Assembly: GCA_022495005.1 (NCBI GenBank)
Contig: JAGYXB010002070.1
Coordinates: 558,001 to 622,000, forward strand
From: Rhyacophila brunnea
Lineage: Eukaryota > Arthropoda > Insecta > Trichoptera > Rhyacophilidae
DNA: 64,000 nt
Reading direction: 5' to 3'
Notes under the pieces: model-generated
Database searches by the model: none
What the model was told of the DNA's origin: nothing
The model's input: only the letters and a program-made list of their open reading frames with translations
Translations under genes and position numbers: made by a program
In this document: positions 58,426-64,000 of the stretch, piece by piece
Layout of the letters: each line of letters begins with the position of its first letter
Numbering within the stretch: position 1 is the first letter of the stretch

Positions 58426-59519
58426 ATTAACCATTACAAAATAAGTAGGTACGTTTTTTACTATTTTAATGTTTGTACTTATTTTAGTACGTATTTAGAT
58501 AGGTTACAACATTTTAGGGTTAGAAATCAATATTTTAATGTGTAGGTAGCAAAATAAAGGAAGAGTATTAAATTTATCGGATAGTATTAGGTATATTTAA
58601 CTGTCATATTTGTACAAAAAAATCTCTCTACCTATATAATTAAATACTAGTTATTATCTATCATGCCATGTTAAAAAGTATTCCCATAAATACTATAATA
58701 TAAATAAGACTTATTCGAAGGTATTTTTCAAAAACAAAAAATTACAAAATAATCAATATATTATATACCAATTATACTAAAACTATGCACGTAATTTTAT
58801 AATCCATTAAGGTACTACTTCGAGTAGATGTGTTTTAAAAATGTCATTTATTGTGTATTTTTTATTTTTAATCGGGAAGGTATATAGGTAATAGATATAG
58901 TCTTTTGTACACACTATACTTTAAGAATTTATTATTTCCTTAGCTTATTCCATGTAACCACATAATTATTGTAATTTATAATTTTATTTAGCATTCAAAC
59001 CTCATCTTATCTCTTTTGTACATCCCTTTTATATTACAATATTGTTTTATGTAAGTAATTAATAATACTTCGTTTTTTCAATCAATTACATTGAATGCGG
59101 TATGATTTGATGCGGTGAACGTGCGTACGCAAAACCACATATTATGCGGTTTAAGGTGACCACCACCCCATCGACATCCGACTTTGTCCTGAAGATGATC
59201 AATGATGACATATTGTAGCGGCCGTTTCTACTAATTCAGAACGAGAAAAGCCTTAATCGGATTCGGACATGAACGTACGGTTCTTGATGGACGATTACGT
59301 GTTAATTGCATGTTATGTACACAAAACAATGTGTAAATCGATGACCAAAGAGTTTTAAAAATCATTGTTAACCACTTGAAACGATCATTTATCTTTAAAA
59401 ACGAAGTAAAATGCCAAATTTATTAAATGTAGACAGAGTCTAACGCATGGCATCGTACAATATTTTAGGGATTGCATGTAAAAGGTTAACTTAACAATAT
59501 TCTTTTATTATGTTATTTC
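58426..59519. other. Intergenic downstream of ZNF-E
   Basis: AT-rich to 59090, then a moderately GC-rich patch to 59300 with no recognisable feature. Confidence 0.4.
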
Positions 59520-59844
59520 AAATCTGATGTTAAGGATGAGACGAAAAAATAAGAAATTTTACACCAAAATGTGTCATTTTTGATTTCAGTGATTTCAAGC
59601 CACCGCATTGTGTACAGTAGTATCAGAATAAATAAAAATTGAAATAGTATACACATAAGTATTAATATCCTACAACCTTAAAATGCTTTTCGCCAGAATG
59701 TGGTGTAGCATGCATGTGGAATGTAGGTTATGATTGATTACACGAGTAATCTCATAGTTTAAATTTGAACAGCATTTAATCAGTATGAGTCAAGTTATAC
59801 GATCTAAGTGTACCAGGTTGGGCACATGAGTAATTACATTGATC
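59520..59844 (-). pseudogene. Dead fingers downstream of ZNF-E
   Basis: Minus-strand remnants of finger linkers (CATTCTGGCGAAAAG at about 59700, ATGTGATCAATGTAATTAC at 59845) in broken frame continue the array past its stop. Confidence 0.65.
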
Positions 59845-59847
59845 ACA

Positions 59848-61140
59848 TTAAAATGGCTTTTCGCCAGAATGCGACATCCTGTGTCTTTTAAGGCTGCTAG
59901 AATATATACAAGAGTAATCACACTGATCACATTTAATTAGCTTTTCACCAGAATGAGTCATTTTGTGTTTTTTCATGTTAACATATGTTCTAGATGAATA
60001 ATTACATTGGTTATATTTAAATGACTTTTCACCAGAATGAGTCATTCTATGTTTTTTTATGTCACCAAATGTTATAGATAAATAATTACATTGGTCACAT
60101 TTAAATAGCTTTTCACAAGAATGAGTCATTTTGTGTGTTTTCATGTTACCAAATAGTATACACGAGTAGTCACATTGGTCGCATTTAAATGGCTTTTCAC
60201 CAGAATGAGTAATTTTGTGCGTTTTCATCTGATTAGATGTAATAGATGAGTAATTGCATTGGTCACATTTAAAAGGCTTTTCACCAGAATGAGTCATTTT
60301 ATGCGTTTTCATCCGACCAGATGTAATAGATGAGTGATTGCATTGGTCACATTTAAAAGGCTTTTCACCAGAATGAGTCATTTTGTGTTTTTTCATGTAA
60401 CCAGGTTGTATACACGAATAATTACATTGGTCACATTTAAATGGCTTTTCACCAGAATGAGTCATTTTGTGTAATTTCATGTTACCAAATGTTATAGATG
60501 AATAATTACATTGGTCACATTTAAATGGCTTTTCACCAGAATGAGTAATTCTGTGTTTTTTCATGTTACCAAATGTTATAGATGAATAATTACATTGGTC
60601 ACATTTAAATAGCTTTTCACCAGAATGACTCATTTTGTGTCTTTTCATGTTACCAAATAGCATACACGAGTAATCACATTGGTCGCATTTAAATGGCTTT
60701 TCACCAGAATGAGTAATTTTGTGCGTTTTCATCTGATTAGATGTAATAGATGAGTAATTGCATTGGTCACATTTAAAAGGCTTTTCACCAGAATGAGTAA
60801 TTTTGTGCGTTTTCATATGATTAGATGTAATAGATGAGTAATTGCATTGGTCACATTTAAAAGGCTTTTCACCAGAATGAGTCATTTTATGCGTTCTCAT
60901 CTGACCAGATGTAATAGATGAGTGATTGCATTGGTCACATTTAAAAGGCTTTTCACCAGAATGAGTCATTTTGTGTTTTTTCATGTAACCAGGTTGTATA
61001 CACGAATAATTACATTGGTCACATTTCAATGGCTTTTCACCATAATGAGTCATTTTGTGTAATTTCATGTTACTAGATCGTTTACATGAGTAAACACATT
61101 GGTCGCATTTAAAAGGCTTTTCTTCAGAATGGTTTATTAT
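59848..61140 (-). pseudogene. ZNF-E finger array (15 units), out of frame with its N-terminus
   Basis: One finger (CVYSCKRSSNMKLH) precedes the open frame 61068-59848, which holds 14 more FKCDQCNYSC-type fingers and stops after GEKPF. The thirteenth has lost its first Cys (FKYNQC). A block of helix types QPGY, TSG[QR], TSNQ, LFGN, TFG[ND] occurs twice, so a five- to six-finger block was duplicated. The linker region before it is shortened relative to ZNF-B, and the frame does not match the N-terminal exon. Confidence 0.75.
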
Positions 61141-61142
61141 AT

Positions 61143-61529
61143 TTAGATTCTTGACATCATATCGAATCTTTCGAAATTTTTCATTTTATCCGCTATTGAT
61201 TTTTTATGACACGCTTTGTGAAGCTTCAATAGAGATAACGATGCAAAAAAATCAAAACAAAAACTGCACGCAAAATTTTCGTTACTAAACGATTTTTTTT
61301 CTAACTTTATTACGGCTACTAATAATTTGGGGTCTGTGACTTTAGATTGTGTGTGCTTACGTTTAGCAGTGCGACTGCCTATATTCGTGATAGTTTCATA
61401 TACTCCCAATTCTTTTTTAATGTCTAGATAGTCAATCTGTATTTCATCGTATGGCTCCTGTTCTTCTAAGATCCTCTCTGGCAATCCGAGACTAGCGGAA
61501 CATATCATGGCAGTAGTTGCAGGAATCAA
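61143..61529 (-). CDS. ZNF-E N-terminal module exon, stops before the array
   Basis: Acceptor ATTTTAG then TTG ATT CCT. It carries IDYLDIKKE and VAVIKLEKK, the lone finger (CSFC, x12, HKACH) and a hinge KSIADKMKNFERFDMMSRI, then TAA. ZNF-B has a longer hinge (MRSEFKNQNK). Here about seven bases are missing, which shifts the frame. As in ZNF-D, the open product would be N-terminal module plus lone finger only. Confidence 0.75.
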   Translation of the reverse strand: MIPATTAMICSASLGLPERILEEQEPYDEIQIDYLDIKKELGVYETITNIGSRTAKRKHTQSKVTDPKLLVAVIKLEKKSFSNENFACSFCFDFFASLSLLKLHKACHKKSIADKMKNFERFDMMSRI

Positions 61530-62693
61530 CTAAAATAACATAGAGTATTGAAAATAAACAAAATATGAAGGTATAAAAGACTTTAAAATGAAGATTTTAT
61601 GCTATTTTCTAAGCATGATCCTGGATATTTCGTAAACGTCTTAGATAAACTATATATATAGTTTTGAAGCCTTATTATCCTTTATATTTATTTTAAATAT
61701 TTGATGACTGCATAAAGTATTTTTATTACATGAAATAGTATTGTTTTAAACCTCTCGCTCTAATGTTTTAGAATATAGTCATATTTCGGAACATTTATGT
61801 GCAGTGGTGTTATTATTTTTTAGATTTTTTAATTTTTAAACGCATACTGATTATAAGCTATGTCTTTGAACATTCAAATGTGATAAACAAACTGCGCATG
61901 TGGGCCGTTAAATATATGTAGGATTTTCAAAATGCTGAGAGGGTAGAATTTAGAGGAAGAATGGGTGTGTTGAAAAATTATATCAGAATGTTTATTTGAA
62001 GTATATACGCATGGATCCTAAATATATAATTTCAGACGATTGCTTATGTTTCTAACACTACATATTATATTATTATCCGATGCCCATTTCTAAGGCATGC
62101 GTAAGAATTAAAGATAGCACTTCTACGGAATCTGGCTACATGTATTCACTTGACCTTATGGGGATTCATAATAGAACACCAGTCTCCCATCTATTTGTAT
62201 CAAATAATAGTAATCGGGGCCCAGTGGCGAATGGTGGAGGTAGACTATTAACATCCTACATAAAAATAGTTCATATTAAACTTTGTCAGTCATAATTATG
62301 TTCATGAAATAAGACTACAGTTTACAGTTGGTGAAATTATTACATACATTTTAACGTTTACGAAAGTTACCATAACGTACTTCGTGCGAAAAGGATAAAA
62401 AATATCTTGTATATACATTCACCGACTCTGTAGTTCAGCCAATTAGCGAAACAGTAGACACCTTATAATAACAAAGTGCACGTGACATATTGACAATTAT
62501 TACTTCAACGTTCACTTTGTGGAAGAACCCATATCATCTACAAATGTCCTAATATCTGTTGTGAAAAGAAAATGTCTTTTATTCCATTGCCCCGATGTGT
62601 ACTTTCAAAGTAGAAACAAACCCTTTGACATAAACTTCTCCATATCAGTACGTACATACACTGTTCAAGTTTCTAAGAATATTGTGTACCTAC
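61530..62693 (-). other. ZNF-E last intron
   Basis: 61660-61830 is shared with ZNF-D (46790-46990), and 62033 with ZNF-C (29084). No gene seen; the plus-strand frames at 62080 and 62519 are unsupported. Confidence 0.5.
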
Positions 62694-62798
62694 CTGACTT
62701 ACTGGTGTGCATTCCGAATAAGGGCAACCGGGTTTTGGAACCTCATGAATGCTTTGGCTTATTGTGTCTTCAACATACTCCTCTTTAAAATCAACTCC
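62694..62798 (-). CDS. ZNF-E cassette exon (DFKEE)
   Basis: 105 bases, phase 0, acceptor TTTTCAG and donor CAG|GTAGGT. It encodes GVDFKEEYVEDTISQSIHE and CPYSECTPVSQ. DFKEE fits psi-K-x-E. It corresponds to ZNF-B exon 3. Upstream exons would lie beyond the right edge of the window. Confidence 0.8.
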
Positions 62799-63518
62799 CT
62801 GAAAATTAATATCAGATTGTTTAGTGACCTTCTGAAACTATAATAATTTATTTCAAATACATTTTAAAATAAAACAAATCAGATTTGTGATAAGGTTGCA
62901 GCCTACAATCGGTATTGGAAAATCTGGTAGGAGATTGTTCTATAACGGACATCATGTGCGGGTTTTTATCCCGCCTGCAGCCACCGCATGAAGAAGCATG
63001 AGTAAGGTGAAAGTACAGCATGTTGTAAGGAAAGAGTGACAACAGAGGGGTAAGTACGTCGTGTACATGGGATTCGGAATGGCCAAAACGATGGCAGATA
63101 AAAACCTTAGCAAACAATATGTTTGTTGGACTGAGACATTGAACGGTGATCAAGCAGTTCGTTTTGTTATAATTAATAAAACATCCTTTTTCATTTATTC
63201 ACGTTGTAAAATCAAGACAGATGGTAAATCAATGTGATATACGACGGTTAGACTTGAGCAGTTATAGTTTGTTATCTGATCACTTTAGCAAGTGGTGATG
63301 GATTGTCTTTCTCCGCGTTATCACTCCTCCACTGCTATCCGACTACTTTACGCAGTGTGCTTTTCGAGAAGTACACCTAATAAATATTGATCTAGTAGTT
63401 TTTTTTAAATTGTTGCAGAATTCGAGAAAACTATAAAAAACATTAAGTACCTATATAAAAAGCAAAAATTTATATCGAAATCATGAACACTTAATTATTG
63501 TATTATGTATAAGTATTG
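62799..63518 (-). other. ZNF-E intron with block conserved in ZNF-B
   Basis: 62848-63060 is homologous to 10850-11090, both just upstream of the 105-base cassette exon. The rest is AT-rich. Confidence 0.45.
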
Positions 63519-63757
63519 GGCCCACGATGGCCGAGCGGCTTAAGCATCGGTCTATAATTCTGTGGGTCCAGGTACGAATCCTGGGTCTGGCGAATATTAT
63601 TTTTTTCTCTTCCTGTTTGTAGTCTTAGAGTATGGACCTCATAGGTTGAGCACGTGGCAACATCCATTTCTCGTAAAAAAATCTGTTAATACAAACCTCT
63701 ACTTTTTGGCGGCACAATATTATCATCCTATTAAGATCGGACATGGTCGAAAAAAAG
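63519..63757 (+). repeat. SINE, family 1, plus orientation
   Basis: Head GGGCCCACGATGGCCGAGCG with A box and B box (GGTACGAATCCTGGG), body with CATCCATTTCTCGTAAAA, tail ATTAAGATCGGACATGGTCG and an A-rich end. A weak AGTATT repeat flanks it. Confidence 0.8.
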
Positions 63758-64000
63758 AAAATTAGTATTCGAAGATTTTGTCGTCACTGGCATTTCTGAT
63801 TTTTAATGTATTCGTGTATTCGAGTGTTGTCAGTTCATTCCATCCCTTACACGATCAGTATTTCTGTCAATATCGGTGTTGCCAACCGTACTATAATTGT
63901 AGTACAATACTATAATTTTGAAGGATTCGAGACGAAAAGTGTTCCTGTACTATATTTTTTTCTGAAATACTATAATTTTTACCCTTTTGAACTATAGTCA
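63758..64000. other. ZNF-E intron remnant interrupted by an unassigned repeat
   Basis: 63828-63862 (CATTCCATCCC, ACACGATCAGTATT) matches the intron flank just outside the 132-base cassette exon of ZNF-C (31695-31735) and ZNF-D (47695-47740). It then switches at about 63870 to a sequence rich in TACTATAATTT. An insertion probably separates or replaces that cassette in ZNF-E. Confidence 0.4.

Noticed and set aside
63521..63594. A tRNA gene (also the heads at 17850, 53980 and 56030)
   Set aside because: A and B boxes are present, but the fold is degenerate and each head continues into a shared SINE body and tail.

Overview
This window looks like insect nuclear DNA, most likely from a moth or butterfly. 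The base composition is AT-rich, genes are split by GT/AG introns, GGTACCTACC-type micro-repeats recur throughout, and SINEs with tRNA-like heads, RTE/Jockey-like LINE ends, hAT and Harbinger relics are abundant. The lepidopteran assignment is inference; I ran no search.

The main content is a cluster of related C2H2 zinc-finger genes, named here ZNF-A to ZNF-E. ZNF-A (124-2729, +) and ZNF-B (6569-16423, +) point right. ZNF-C (32477-26373), ZNF-D (52433-42510) and ZNF-E (62798-59848) are on the minus strand. ZNF-B and ZNF-C therefore converge on a transposon-filled centre, and ZNF-B and ZNF-D are inverted paralogs that still share intron sequence.

The common plan has three parts. First come short exons of 105-153 bases, all phase 0 at both ends. 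Each carries a psi-K-x-E (SUMO-acceptor-like) motif followed by an acidic stretch ending in a C-x-YSE-x2-P-like tail. Next, the start of a long last exon carries two more psi-K-x-E motifs and a conserved lone C2H2 finger. Last comes a tandem array of 84-base fingers of the FKCDQCNYSC type. ZNF-B (671 aa, 13 array fingers) and ZNF-C (730 aa, about 16) appear intact. ZNF-A, ZNF-D and ZNF-E have reading-frame breaks between the N-terminal module and the array. Most arrays also trail into dead fingers past their stop.

Other genes: a Myb/SANT trihelix gene (22092-20922, -) whose 3' end abuts a tandem array of a 222-base repeat, and a single MADF-like exon (53640-53472, -).

Mobile DNA fills the rest. 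It includes two copies of a compound hAT-like element (7940-10598 and 33374-35358) that share an inner hAT insertion, a further hAT insertion nested only in the first copy, and a ZBED-type hAT relic at 49090-50410. There are also a GTF2IRD2/Charlie-like hAT relic at 57620-58425, a Harbinger transposase relic at 17128-17460, a foldback MITE at 19674-19890, an unassigned 2.16-kb inverted-repeat element at 38552-40713, two SINE families and several LINE 3' ends. Target-site duplications are read directly for the hAT elements and one SINE.

Working picture (inference): a rapidly turning-over family of DNA-binding proteins whose N-terminus is built from repeated SUMO-site-like cassettes and a family-specific finger, sitting in the kind of transposon-rich cluster expected for KRAB- or ZAD-type zinc-finger families.
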